Notes under the pieces: generated by a model
Seen by the model: the letters and a program-made list of their open reading frames with translations, nothing else
Told to the model about the DNA's origin: nothing
The model's database searches: none
Program-made: the position numbers and the translations under genes
Assembly (NCBI RefSeq): GCF_022965805.1
Contig: NC_133114.1
Coordinates: 3,618,761 to 3,682,760, forward strand
Direction: 5' to 3'
From: Primulina eburnea
Taxonomy: Eukaryota > Streptophyta > Magnoliopsida > Lamiales > Gesneriaceae
DNA length: 64,000 nt
Shown: piece by piece, positions 33,781 to 45,398 of the stretch
How positions within the stretch are numbered: the stretch's first letter is position 1
Layout of the letters: every line of letters begins with the position of its first letter

Positions 33781-33782
33781 CC

Positions 33783-33784
<2 letters not shown>

Positions 33785-33864
<80 letters not shown>

Positions 33865-34109
33865 AATTTCACATATAATGTGTCTAATATTTATATATAT
33901 ATGGAGAGCAATGATACCTTGCACACTCTTTTTATGCACACCTGTGAGCGTCTGTCTACGTGGCACGCCCACAACCACACAAAATTTTTTGATTTGTTTT
34001 TTGTTTTTAAAAAGCTGACCAATCATACACCGCCACGTAGATGGTGCTCATGATACCCTGCACACCTGGTGTACAGGGTAACAAATTCGTATACATGTAC
34101 TAGACACAT

Positions 34110-34157
<48 letters not shown>

Positions 34158-34190
34158 AATTTCACATATAATGTGTCTATTATTGAACGC
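33785..34190. repeat. Microsatellite pair flanking a short insertion-like segment
   Basis: A (TA)n-(GTAT)n-GAATTTCACATATAATGTGTCTA block at about 33785-33890 recurs at about 34110-34180 as a direct repeat of roughly 70 bp. Between them lie an inverted pair TCTACGTGGC/GCCACGTAGA (about 33955 and 34031) and two direct copies of a GATACC(T/C)TGCACAC phrase (about 33914 and 34052). It may be a small transposon or a local duplication. Confidence 0.6.
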
Positions 34191-34710
34191 GTAGCTTTAC
34201 TTGACCATTTTAAAATTGAGCAAGTGTAAAAGATGTGGTTTATCTAGTGATAAATAAATCGTTGGTAGTTTAACGAGAAAATATCCGGTTTAACTAGTGA
34301 TAATTAAACGATTGGAAGTTTACCAAAAAACGGTCGAGAAACTTGATTGTGTAGAAATATCAAGTGCTTATGTAAAGGACAAATTTTTTTATAGATGATT
34401 GAAGATACAAATTTAGGTCACATTTTCTTCCAATTAAGAAGTTTTTTTTATTAAAAGAGTTTAGTTTTACAACGTCTTGTAATGATTTGTTTCAGTTAGG
34501 ACTTATCAAATTGCCTAGACCGAAACTCTTAGTGATCACTAGCAAAATTTCTATGATAAAATAATCAATATGTCTATTTTTTATGTTAAATTTTGTAGTG
34601 ATCTTATTGTGTACTTTAAAATTTAAAAACAACACGTCGTCAAAATAATAATAAAATAAAACAACACCATAACAAAATAAGCATTGTGATGAAATAATAA
34701 ATTAATAAAT

Positions 34711-34872
34711 TAAAAATAACATTTTTTGTGAGATGATTTTACGGTTTTATTTCTCCGAGAGCAGTCAATTCGATTCATGCTTAAAAGAAATACAATATTT
34801 GTTAATGAATTGAGTATTGTTGAATATTTGTCTCACAAAATTAAATCGTAAGATAACTCACATAAATTTTTG
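34711..34872 (-). mobile_element. Diverged MITE family copy
   Basis: In reverse orientation the right end reads AACAAAAATTTATGTGAG...TTACG...TTTTGTGAGAC, matching the family end with many substitutions. The left end keeps CGTAAAATCATCTCAC. Flanking nonamers TTAATAAAT (34702) and TTAATAAAG (34873) agree at eight of nine bases. Confidence 0.55.
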
Positions 34873-35125
34873 TTAATAAAGAATTGTATATAATCGATAA
34901 GAAATGATATTTTACACTTGAGATTTTGTTAATTTTATTTATATAATTCCATAACATGAATATTCTTTTTCTTTCATTTACTTTTTCACAATTTAATATC
35001 ACTACAAGTTTCAAGAAATGTACTTTGCCTTTTATATGAATATAATACGTGTAACTATTATAACACGTGATAATAAAATCCTCGAGATTTTTTCAAAAAT
35101 ATTACGATAAATTGGACCAAAATAG

Positions 35126-35400
35126 ATGGCATTTGATAATAAGAACACGTACACCCTATGCCGAATGGACCGGACAAGAGCATCCCAATGGGAGGAGCTG
35201 GCAACGAAGGGAGCTTTCCCTCTCTGGAGCTCCATTCGCCAGCTGTTGGAGCAAATGGATCGTTCTCTGTTGAGAATGGTAATGGATCAGATCGACTTGA
35301 ATCTCATATTAAATCCATCTCGACGGGGCATGTTCACACTCGTCCAAAGGAGTTCCAAGCCTGTCTGGACGAATACCAAGTTTAGTTAGATCCCATCCGT
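35126..35400 (+). other. GC-richer ORF fragment of unknown origin
   Basis: About 270 bases stand out from the AT-rich surroundings. Three overlapping frames are open on the plus strand; the frame from 35158 (75 codons, Met-Pro-Asn-Gly-Pro-Asp) reads most like protein. I recognise no domain. It directly precedes an LTR-like stretch, so a fragment of retroelement internal sequence is possible. Confidence 0.3.
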
Positions 35401-35830
35401 ACATATATATTGATGGGTATAAGACCAATTATTTGTTGGGTTAATAAAATCTATTGGGTTTAGCATTATTGAGGTCCAAAAAATTGATTATGCTTACAGA
35501 AGCTCAAACTCATTAGACGTTCTTAAAAATCTATAAATAGAGTTCCAAACAATTCAAGTTATGCTCTCATTTTTATAAAAGTTCTCTAGTTCTCTGAGTT
35601 TTTTTTTTTTTGAATTACTTAGTGACTTGAGCGTCAGAGTGTTTACGTCGGGATCCTTGTGACGCCCACTTAACGAGTGCTCGTGACACAGGTGACGCAC
35701 CGCAAATCAATTGTGTATTGCCTACGTTGATCCGTTTATCGGCCAGGTAAGCTCATTTATCGGCCAAGGGGACCATTTTTTACTAATCAATCGGATATTG
35801 CATTCGCAGTTTACACGACTCATTAATTTT
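35401..35830 (+). repeat. Probable degraded LTR
   Basis: Has a TATA-like CTATAAATAGAG near 35530, a GACTTGAGCGTCAGAGTG phrase at about 35622 of the sort found in the R/U5 region of plant gypsy LTRs, then GTCGGGATCC...GTGACGC text. No clear ends, PBS or partner LTR is found. Confidence 0.4.
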
Positions 35831-36488
35831 AGCTATATGATATATAAATATTTATTATTTTAATATAAGTTATGTATGATTTCACGTAAGCAATGACGAA
35901 CATCAAAAATCCAACTTAGGATGATGACCCAAAATTTAATAACTGAACTCATCAAAATTCGAAATAAGCCAATTCCAAAGAGAGACTGTTTTTCCAGAAC
36001 TACCAGATATAAATAATATAATTGGAAAAAATAATATAGAAATGAGACCTAAATAGATTCTAATGGGCCTTACAAATGGGCCGCCGCTTTAACGAATATG
36101 CTTTGACCCGATCAAATTTCTTTGTCGGGGATGAAGTTTCAAATTTCCACATCATATTCTCCCCAGAAAAGGAGTCGAGTGAGAGAGAGAAAGCCGGCAT
36201 CATCACTAAAGAAAGGGGCGTAAAATTCTAATGAAGATCTAGATATGAACAAGGGAAAAGGAGCGTGGCAACGGTCTTTTGAAGCACCTCCGTAGTATTA
36301 ATCTTCACGAGATTTGTCTCCCTATCATTTTTTCCAAGATACACGTGTTGTTGCATGTAAATTATACACCAAAAAAGGGGGAAAAATTACGGAGTATAAT
36401 GAATTGTGATTATGCTAAGAAAAGAAAGGGTGAAGGATTCTTGAATCTATGCTCGCTTTTTCTTGGCTGAGAAAATACGAAAGAAATT
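35831..36488 (+). promoter_or_regulatory. Upstream region of the sulfotransferase-like gene
   Basis: Contains a GAGAGAGAGA stretch at about 36181-36191 and a mixed AT-rich part up to the ATG at 36489. A 5' UTR is expected within it; no firm core promoter can be fixed. Confidence 0.35.
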
Positions 36489-39059
36489 ATGGCGGACGAT
36501 CTCTGTTTCGTCGCCAAGGTATACCCTTTTTTTTCTTTCTCTCTACTATTTGTGTTTCTTGTAAATTAGCTGTTTTATGGTTAATTTGTTGTTGAGAGGT
36601 GATATATGGAATGCCCCAATGGAATATACATAATGTTTCTTTTGAATTGCTTTGTGTTTTTAAGGATGGGTGTTTTCTTTTCTTGATCCGGGTATGTGGA
36701 AAATTAAAGGTTTTTTTTTTCTTTTTATGTTTTTTGAGATACATTCTAGACTTTGATGGTCGATTGGCTTGCAGAAATTTAATCGAATTTCTTTTCGATT
36801 AAAAGGTTGAATCTTTTCCAGTCTGCATAGTTCTTGTATTTATATATAGTTGTTCAATTGCAATTCGATAGCTCATTTGATTTTTCGAAGGTAAGCGTTC
36901 CCTATCCTTTTTGCCTGAAATTGCTTGTTGCTCCCTGATTACTCTTGAAGCTCGATTCAGCTGGTATTTGATTCTTCTTTTCCTTACATTTCTGATATCT
37001 ATTTGAGTTTCAGGATAGCTTAATCATAAAAGCTCCAAAGAAAAATCCACTAATATGGAGGATGTCGGTATTGATTTTCGTGATGGTATGTAGTGTATAT
37101 ATATGTTCGGTCTGTCTCAGGCAAATTGGGGGATGGCCGCTCGAACGTTTATCGAGGGTCGAAGTGGTAGAGAGACCATGTGAATTGAACAATGTCAAAC
37201 CCTTGGAAAAACCTTTTCTGCATTTTCCCAAACCAAAGTCTTTTAGCCGGTAAGATCTTGTTCTGAACTTTGTTTCTTAAATAACGTGCTTGAAGTTTGA
37301 TTTGAATAAGCTGAAATGTGTGTGCTGATTGTTAGGGGAGAATGTGCATGCAATCCGGTACGATATTTTGCAATTTTGTCCACACAGAGGTCTGGGAGCG
37401 GATGGTTCGAAACATTATTGAACAGTCACATTAACATAAGCTCTAATGGAGAAATATTCTCGGTTAAGGTCCGGAGAAGTAACATAACAACTATTGTGGA
37501 TACTTTGGACAAAATCTATAATTTAGACTGGTTCACAAGTGCCTCTAAGAATGAGTGCACAGCTGCTGTTGGATTGAAATGGATGCTTAATCAGGTAAAC
37601 ATGATCTTGTATCCTATATGCATTGCACTGGCTTTGAAATGATTATACCATTGCATCTTATGTTGACCTAATTGGCATGCCACCTTCACATAATCAAGAT
37701 TCAAGATCTTTAGCAGCTTATGAAGGAATAATCCTTGGTAACAATATGTTATGTTCATCAGGCTGTGTTTTCGTAACTGCTCTAATCCAACAAAAAATTG
37801 ACCACAACTTGCTGATCAGAAGGATAAAAACCGTGTCTTGATGAGCATTCACCTTAGTGGCATTGTTAACAACATAATTGTTTGTGCTGTCCAAGAAAGA
37901 TAATCCATTTAGGTAGTTTATTGTTGATGCATTATCTCAAGAAACTTGGAGCAAACTATGGTTGGATATTTAATTTATGTTTGGGTGCAATACTATTTAT
38001 TTTATGTTTGGTCGGCTACACGTGTTCAAGTTTCATTTGCATGTCAAGCTTGTGAGCATGGCTTATGTTGAGATGATGATAATATGTATAGGTTCTATGA
38101 TAATTCATCCCGTGATTTGTCTGCAAGGTAGTTGATTCGAAGTCAAATACCTCATTCTTAAGCTCTTGTGACTCGTTTCTTGCATTTTCTCTCTCTCCAG
38201 GGCTTAATGCAGCATCATGAAGAAATAGTGAATTACTTCAATGCTAAAGGAGTTTCGGCAATTTTTCTTTTCAGAAGGAACCTATTGCGCAGAATGATAT
38301 CAGTTCTCGCAAATTCTTATGATCAAAATGCCAAATTACTGAATGGGACTCACAAATCTCATGTGCATTCACACGAGGAGGTCCTCTCGCTTCCTCCTCT
38401 TTTTCTTGTTTTACCGTTCGTGTAATTATCAAAGAAAGAGTTGTTAGCATGGACAAACCCAGAATTTCCCACAGGTGCTAAAATTAGTTTTTTAGAAAAA
38501 GTACACAAAGTTTGGAGGAAAAATTGACTGAGTGGCACAGTTGTCCTCGTCGCCGTTGCTGGGTCTTCCTAGGTGGTTATGAAAAAGGAATGAAGATCTT
38601 ATGCAGGCTCTGAAGTTATTTGTTAACTGTGCAGGCCAAAATACTTGCTAAATACAAACCAACAGTCGACACAACTACACTCTTACCAAACCTGAATCAA
38701 CTTGAAGATTTGGTTACCAAATCCTTGGAATATTTCAAGAACACTCGGCATATCATCCTCTACTATGAGGATATTATAAAAAACCGAAAAGTAAGATAGT
38801 CAACACTCGACATCTGAGAAGCTTGCATTCTTTTTTCTTTGCCACTCGAGCTCTTAACCTTCTGGTTTGTCTCTTTTCCCCCCAGAAATTGGCAGACGTT
38901 CAAGATTTTTTGAGGGTCCCACGAATGGAGTTGACTAGTCGACAAGTGAAGATTCACAAAGGGTCTTTATCTTCACAAGTCGAAAACTGGGAGGATGTAA
39001 AGAAGACTCTCCAAGGAACATCTTATGAGAAGTTTTTAGATCAAGATTACAAGTTGTAA
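36489..39059 (+). CDS. NodH-like sulfotransferase family protein (P-loop fold)
   Basis: Six exons: 36489-36518, 37014-37249, 37336-37594, 38201-38380, 38635-38790 and 38886-39059; phases agree and give 344 residues. The plant family resembles rhizobial NodH sulfotransferases and is predicted to be Golgi-type II membrane protein. Seen here: a short cytosolic N-terminus, one transmembrane segment (about residues 24-44), a Lys/Pro-rich stem, then the PAPS-binding loop STQRSGSGWFETLL (104-117). The FLFRRNLLRRMIS segment follows (about 203-215), probably the 3'-phosphate-binding region. Introns are GT...AG; exon 4 ends at a weak GTCCTC donor, but joining there keeps the frame and the family sequence. 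The acceptor substrate cannot be inferred. Confidence 0.88.
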
Positions 39060-40277
39060 ATTAGTCCGGTTTTTGTTTGTATAGCTCATTTAGTATAGGT
39101 TATTTATTCATTGATTCTTTTTCCCCCGCGATAGCAAATTGAAATTTTGGTTGCCTGGGTATGCTGGCATTCGAATATTCCTCATTTTACTAGCTGAGGC
39201 CATCTTGTAGACTAGATCATTTGATACGTTTAGGCTGACGATAATGGAATTAACAGCTTGAACATGGCAAATCTTGTCTACTTCCTAACTGGATGACTTG
39301 CTTCAAGGAACCTACCGATGCTTTCGGTTGCGATATGTATATCTGTAGCTTGGTTTGGAACTGCTGCAAGTGGTGTGTCTCTCTATTTTTTGTTTCAGTA
39401 TTTGGTTCTACGGCATAGTATGTTCGCATATACGACGGTTTGACGTGGTTTTTAGTTATGACTCGACAACCATCCACAAGTGTCAACCGGGTAAAGATTG
39501 ATCCAAGGGGGTCAAGAAATCGATCTCTCCACTCAATTTTTGTGAGATTTACCATTAGGAAAGATTGTTGTTTTGGAACATTAGAAAATTTCTAACTTTA
39601 TATTTACCATCGAGATCTTCACCTTGAAAAGGTAAGGGTGGTATTGAAAAATACCTAAAAAAAGGATAAACATTTTCACCATTAATTTGAGGTGAGACTC
39701 ACACACGCTATAACGTAGAATCTCCCGATAAAACATGTGAATTTAGGTAATTGACATGACTCGACAAGTAAGGACTCGAGTAAATTGGTCAAGTATCTCA
39801 AAAATCTTGGAATATATACTGCAACATATGTGATGGAAAACATATGACGTTGACTACTAGTTTAAATCAAGAAAGGGGGTATATTTTAGTCGTTTGATAC
39901 ACGTAATTAATATGTTTTTTGACCAAAATTGTGCTGACTTTTCTCTCATTCTTTGAAACCAACACCCATCAAGTAGCCTAACTTGAGACATGGTGGCCAC
40001 CATGATTCCAAAATGAAATCCCATAATTTTGACTAAGACCGAGTCCAAGTCTCATTTGGTACAATCTATATTTAACTGAAAATTAAATAAACCAAAAATA
40101 ATAAATAAATTCATAAAGTTTATCATTAGAATATACGTTATTTAAAATAAATATTTTTGAACTAGGGATAGTAGTTTTCGTCCAAAAGTTGAAACTTTCG
40201 TGTCACATGAACTTTGAACCATCGAAAAAATTATAATATAATTATTAAATACATGCAAATGCAAGAGATTAAAATTA
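39060..40277. other. 3' flank of the sulfotransferase-like gene, then intergenic
   Basis: The first few hundred bases (to about 39250) should contain the 3' UTR. The rest is mixed-composition DNA without an ORF or transposon that I recognise. Confidence 0.4.
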
Positions 40278-40449
40278 GTCAAAAACTTGTATGAGACGGT
40301 TTCATGGGTCGTATTTTGTGAGACATATATCTTATTTGGGTCATCCATGAAAAAATATTACTTTTTTATGATAAGAGTATTACTTTTGCGAATATCAATA
40401 GGATTGATCCGTCTTACAGATAAAGATTCGTGAGATAAAAGACATACTC
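40278..40449 (+). mobile_element. MITE family copy 6
   Basis: 172 bp, GTCAAAAACTT to GACATACTC, with perfect duplications TTAAAATTA at 40269-40277 and 40450-40458. The right self-complementary core is partly deleted. Confidence 0.87.
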
Positions 40450-40464
40450 TTAAAATTAAATAGC

Positions 40465-40630
40465 GACAAAAACTTGTGTGAAACAGTCTCACGAGTCGTA
40501 TTTTGTAAAAGAGATCATCCATGAAAAAATATTATTTTTTATGCTAAGAGTATTATATTTTAATATAAATATCGATAAAATTGATATGTATCACATATAA
40601 AGATTCGTGAAACTTCAAATGACCTAAATC
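40465..40630 (+). mobile_element. MITE family copy 7, inserted next to copy 6
   Basis: 166 bp, GACAAAAACTT to GACCTAAATC, with perfect duplications TTAAATAGC at 40456-40464 and 40631-40639. Its left duplication overlaps the right duplication of copy 6 by three bases, so one copy landed at the very edge of the other. Confidence 0.87.
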
Positions 40631-40639
40631 TTAAATAGC

Positions 40640-41012
40640 ATACCAATACCAAGTATTACACTTGCCAAAAACCTCTATATATCAAATACCTCTATACGAA
40701 TCCCAGCCGTCAGTCACAATCAAGAGCACCTAAAAAGCAACGGACAGGATCTGAAACCAAAAATGGGTCCCACAAAAATGCCGCGTATCCTTCTCTCGAT
40801 CCACGGCTGTAGCTCAATCCATCGTCATCTACGGTCCAAATTCAATGCCGTCAAATTCAACGCCACACGTTGAATCCGCCCTAGATGCTTGATACAATCA
40901 TCCCCAAACAGCCTGCTTCGCTATATCTCTCTCGTGTCTCTCTCTCTGAATCCCTGCTCTCGCGAAGATTCAAAACGATTTTAGAGGGTAAGTTAATTTC
41001 GAGAGAGCAGGG
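40640..41012 (+). promoter_or_regulatory. Upstream region and 5' UTR of the RBP47-like gene
   Basis: A pyrimidine-rich block TATCTCTCTCGTGTCTCTCTC (40923 on) precedes the start, as in many plant 5' UTRs. The last 60 bases can fold so that 40951-40966 pairs with 40998-41013, with 15 of 16 positions complementary, placing the A of the start codon in the stem. Confidence 0.5.
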
Positions 41013-41013
41013 A
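40951..41013 (+). other. 5' UTR stem-loop at the start codon
   Basis: TCCCTGCTCTCGCGAA at 40951-40966 is complementary to TTCGAGAGAGCAGGGA at 40998-41013, with one mismatch and a 31-base loop. In mRNA this would be a stable hairpin ending on the ATG, able to slow scanning or initiation. A regulatory role is inferred. Confidence 0.6.
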
Positions 41014-44000
41014 TGAACGGCGGAGATTTGAATCAGCAGCAGCAGATGCAGCATCAACAACAACAACAACAACATCAACAGCAGCAGTGGGCGGCGATGC
41101 AGCAGTACCAGCAGCAGCAATGGATGGCGATGCATTACCCGGCGATGGCGATGCAGCAGCAGATGATGTATCAACAGCATTACTTACCGTACTACCAGCA
41201 GCAGCAGCAGCAACAACAGCAGCAGCAGTATCAGCAGCAGCAGCCGAAGCAGAATCACCAGATTCAGAGTTCGGGAGAAGATAACAGGACGATCTGGATT
41301 GGGGACCTTCAGCAGTGGATGGATGATGGTTATCTTCAATCTTGCTTTTCCCAAACCGGAGAGGTAGACGAGTTTGCTTATCTATTGACTTCTTGTTCCG
41401 TCTTCGGTAATTTGACTCATTTTAGTAATGTGTGTTTCTTAAATATTGATTTTTCCCGATTTCTAGCATGTTTTAGCCTTAGGAATTCGAATTCAATTTT
41501 GTTGAAGTAAATATTTAATTTTTTGAGCAACTGTAGTGATCCGTCAAATTTTTTTCTTCCTGTGAAGGCTTTGTTTCTGTTTCCGAGTAAAAGTGATTTA
41601 GGAGAATGTGATCTTATGCAAAGTTGGATACACGTGGAAAAAAATTAGTTATAACTTCAGAACAGAATTAATTGAAATAACTCAAGTATGGGTTAATATT
41701 CAGGCATCATCATTCTTTCGGACGAACAAGATGTGCCATTATCAACATTATTAAAAAAAAAGGGAACCTAAAATTGAAAGCAGTAATAAATAAGACTTCA
41801 AGTCCTACTTGATAACTGTTTGGAGCGAAAAGAGTTTTGCTTGAGACTAGTTTCTATTACCAGTAATAATTTTCGTTTGAAAATAATAAATGCTTATTTT
41901 GTTAAATATCCCATTTGCGTTGATATCGGATAATCCAGAGTGGTGAATGATGGTCTGTATACAGCATTGAGCATACTGATGATAACTTCTAGCGGGCACC
42001 TTTCCCTTAGTTCACCTTGTAATAATATTTGTTAAAGATGATGCACAAGTAATGTTGTTGATAGTCTCACTTTTATTTATGATCTCAGCATCCATACTGC
42101 AATCTTATTATAACTCTATCGACTTTTTAAGAGGGCAGTTTTTATTTATTGCCCAAAGGTCTGGTAAATTTGCAATTTTATTAGTGATATTTCTTTAATA
42201 CGTCAAGGACTTTTGTGCTCTGCAACTGTTGTTTTCTCTCCATCAGTTGTGGATATCATCTGCACATAACATATGCAGGTTGCTTCAGTTAAGATTATCC
42301 GCAATAAGCAGACTGGTCAATCGGAGAGGTATGGATTTGTTGAGTTCAATTCTCACGCAGCAGCGGAGAAAGTTCTGCAGAACTACAATGGAACCACGAT
42401 GCCAAATACGGAGCAACCCTTCCGCTTGAACTGGGCAGGATTCAGCACTGGTGATAGACGCCCAGATTCTGGTTCTGATTTGTCAATTTTTGTTGGTGAT
42501 TTGTCTGCTGATGTTACTGATGCAATGTTGCATGATGCCTTTGCCGCTAGATATTCATCTGTCAGAGGTGCTAAAGTTGTAGTTGATCCAAATACTGGCC
42601 GTTCAAAAGGTTACGGCTTTGTCAGATTTGGTGATGAAAATGAGAGGTCTCAAGCCATGACTGAAATGAATGGCGTGTATTGTTCTAGTAGACCTATGCG
42701 AGTTGGTGTTGCAACTCCTAAGAAACCTTCTCTACAGCAACAATTTTCTTCACAAGGTGAGTGAAAGTAATTCCTACCATTCTGCCATGGGTAAAAATGC
42801 TATGGTCTATCAGGTGAGTGGATGTAATTCCTACCATAATGCACATGCTAATATATAACTATATTAATTATCTGTATGCTACATGATCAACCCTAGTTTC
42901 CATTTTTCCTGATGTTTTTTAGACTTTAAACTTTATGCAAAGGGTAATGGGAGCAGACATTTTATCTGAAGCCCGTCTTTGGTCCTCGTTTAAACTTTAT
43001 GCAAAGGGTAATGGGAGCATCCATTTAATCTGAAGCCCGTCTTTGGTCCTCGTCTTGTAATTCTTATTATCTGCGAAGAAAATGCCTACAGATACAGAAT
43101 CAAAGTTTTCCTTATTTAGCCTTCCTCTTTGCATCCTTCCTTCATAGTTCTTTTGTTTTTCTGTGCTGGCAACTACGGTGTGATACTATCCAATTAATCA
43201 TTTATTATCTATTCTTACTTATTTTCTCTGGTTTAGCCGTGGTATTGGCTGGTGGATTTGCACCAAATGGTGCTGTGCCCCAAGTTCAGTCAGATAGTGA
43301 TTCATCTAACACTACAGTGAGCTATGTTCCCCTACAAAGTTCATTATTAGAAATTTTTATATGCAGAATTCCATCAACCTTTCTTGTTATAGATATTTGT
43401 GGGAGGGCTTGATTCTGATGTCACCGATGAAGAGCTCAGACAGCATTTCGCTCCATTTGGTGACGTTCTCTCTGTTAAAATTCCAGCGGGAAAGGGATGC
43501 GGTTTCGTCCAGTTTGCAAACAGGTAATTCTGAATGTAATAGTGAAGACATAGATATCCAGAATCTCTCCGTGGAAAGAAACAAGAAACCTAAGGCCTTG
43601 TTTATTTTTTTTATTGTTGAGAATAATTTTGCATCTCTGAAACTAAAACAAACATGGGAAGTTTTTGGTTTTGTTTTTTATGTATTGGGGTCTGGGGAAC
43701 ATTTTTGAGAAAGGATTTTGGGAGATGAAAAGGTGGTGTTGTTATTTTGGAGATGTTTTCAGACTTTTTTTATTTTTACTTATTAGGTGGAATTTTTTAT
43801 CTTGATTTTCCTAGATGGGTCAACCACAATCTCACCATGCATACACACTATATTTTTAATGTATGAGAATTTACTTTAATTTTCTTTGTACAACGCCTTA
43901 TGTCATCCAGTTAGGGAGTAGTAGTATTTAACAAGAATATCGTGGATGCATGTTAAAAAAAACTGCTTGTTTTAGGATTTGGTCACATCATGTATGACCT

Positions 44001-44822
44001 TTTGAAATTTCCATTTTAACAGAAGCAATGCAGAGGATGCAATTCAGAGATTAAGTGGCACTGTTATTGGAAAGCAGACAGTTCGTCTTTCTTGGGGTCG
44101 AAATCTGGGAAACAAGCAGGTAAATCCTCAATTTTTATGTGGTTCTGTGCAATTTGATTATATCCACCTTTTAGTAAATTCATAGTCGTTTTTAAGGAGA
44201 AGCAGCAATTTTTTACCCGATCATCTGAACTGTGAAATTGTTCGCATCTGTTCTGGCCCTTTATGTTGCTGAACTTACTTTCATCAATTTATCTAGCGGT
44301 TCACAGCCATTTTAGGCAAATGCAAGACAATAGAATTCAGACTTCAGTACACTTAATATGCTACAAAAGATGCAACTTTGTGAATTTTACATCGAAAAAT
44401 CTCCATATGTTCGAGAAATTAAAATATTTTTTGTTTAAAGGTGGACAACCATCGTGCTCACCCTTACTTGGTTCACCTGTGCATTCAGAGATGAATCTTG
44501 AATTATTGTATTGAAAATAATGAATAATTGACACGATATTATGTCAGGACTAAGATGAAGAGTTCAACACCTCAAAACCATAGAAACAATTCGCTGCTAG
44601 ATGGAATGCTGCTATCCTTTTTCTCTAGAGACAGTATCATCCTTATAATAAATTTTTTCGTACATCCTTTTTGTTTAGCAGATGAGATCCGACTATAACA
44701 ACCAGTGGAATAACGGATCATACTATGGAAAACAAGGCTACAACGGATATGGATACTCAGCAAATTCAGGGTACGGGGCATCTTCCAACGGTCATGTGAA
44801 CCACCAGCAGCCAGTAAGTTAA
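41013..44822 (+). CDS. RBP47: RBP45/RBP47-type polyadenylate-binding RNA-binding protein, three RRMs
   Basis: Plant RBP45/47 proteins bind U-rich and poly(A) RNA in the nucleus and move into stress granules. Six exons: 41013-41363, 42279-42756, 43237-43316, 43393-43523, 44023-44119 and 44679-44822, giving 426 residues with consistent phases. Residues 8-80 are a Gln-rich tract with Met/Tyr. RRM1 spans about 92-172 (RNP2 TIWIGDL, RNP1 RYGFVEF), RRM2 185-263 (IFVGDL, KGYGFVRF) and RRM3 304-372 (IFVGGL, GCGFVQF). A Tyr/Gly/Asn-rich tail follows. The TPKKP linker after RRM2 and the RRM2 wording favour the RBP47 branch. The last acceptor is a NAGNAG (TAGCAG), so isoforms with and without one Gln are expected. 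The final codons CCA GTA AGT TAA also look like a splice donor; a downstream extra exon is possible but not needed. Confidence 0.93.
41028..41262 (+). repeat. CAG/CAA glutamine-coding tract
   Basis: Mixed CAG and CAA codons in several runs, the longest at about 41189-41250, interrupted by Met, Trp and Tyr codons. The mixture limits slippage; length variation between individuals is likely. Confidence 0.85.
42925..43052 (+). repeat. 64-bp tandem duplication in RBP47 intron 2
   Basis: The unit starting TTTAAACTTTATGCAAAG at 42925 is repeated at 42989 with two or three differences, up to GGTCCTCG. A shorter echo of the exon 2 donor region (GTGAGTG...GTAATTCCTACCAT) occurs at about 42757 and 42814. 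Confidence 0.85.
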
Positions 44823-45207
44823 TACCCCGCCTGGGGTGTGTTTGTGCTCTGAGATTAGTGGAGGTATTGTATGAACTTGAGACGAGCTCGATTGAGTATT
44901 ACGAAAGACCTTAATTTTTTTTCCATGGGAACTTATATTCGAAATTTTGACGATGAAGTTAATTTATTTTTTTACTCTTCTCATTATGTTTCTGTTCTTT
45001 TACTTGTCATTTAATTAATTCTTTTGTGATTTCTGTCCCTTTCTATCTATCAGGGGTTTGAAAAATTATTTTGGTATATTTTGAATGAGAATAGTTGCAG
45101 TTTTGGTACTGTAGTTAGACTTGGAGGAGTGTGGTTTTGATGTTGTAATCTTTTCATTTTCAAGTTTTTCAAATTTGCTCTTATGTTAATATTTTTGGTT
45201 AGTAAAT
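44823..45207. other. 3' region of the RBP47-like gene
   Basis: T-rich DNA expected to hold the 3' UTR. An AG acceptor-like TATCTATCAG ends at 45053 and could pair with the donor-like GTAAGT at the stop codon (44815), giving an alternative 3' end. Confidence 0.45.
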
Positions 45208-45389
45208 GACAAAAACTTGTGTGAGACGGTCTCACGGGTCGTATTTGTGAGACAGATCTCTTATTTGGGTCATCCATGAAAAAATATTACTTTTTATGCT
45301 AAGAGTATTACTTTTTATTGTGAATATGGGTAGGATTGACCCATCTCACAGATTAAGATCCGTGAGACGGTCTCACATAAGACCCACTC
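45208..45389 (+). mobile_element. MITE family copy 8 (best preserved)
   Basis: 182 bp, GACAAAAACTT to GACCCACTC, perfect duplications TTAGTAAAT at 45199-45207 and 45390-45398. Both end cores are an exact GTGAGACGGTCTCAC. It is a suitable reference for the family. Confidence 0.92.
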
Positions 45390-45398
45390 TTAGTAAAT

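Noticed and set aside
37595..38200. Additional gene in the long third intron of the sulfotransferase-like gene
   Set aside because: No ORF of note or motif; the exons on both sides join in frame across it.
39250..39555. 101-codon minus-strand ORF downstream of the sulfotransferase-like gene
   Set aside because: Lies in the expected 3' flank, has no recognisable motif, and similar ORF lengths occur by chance in this window.
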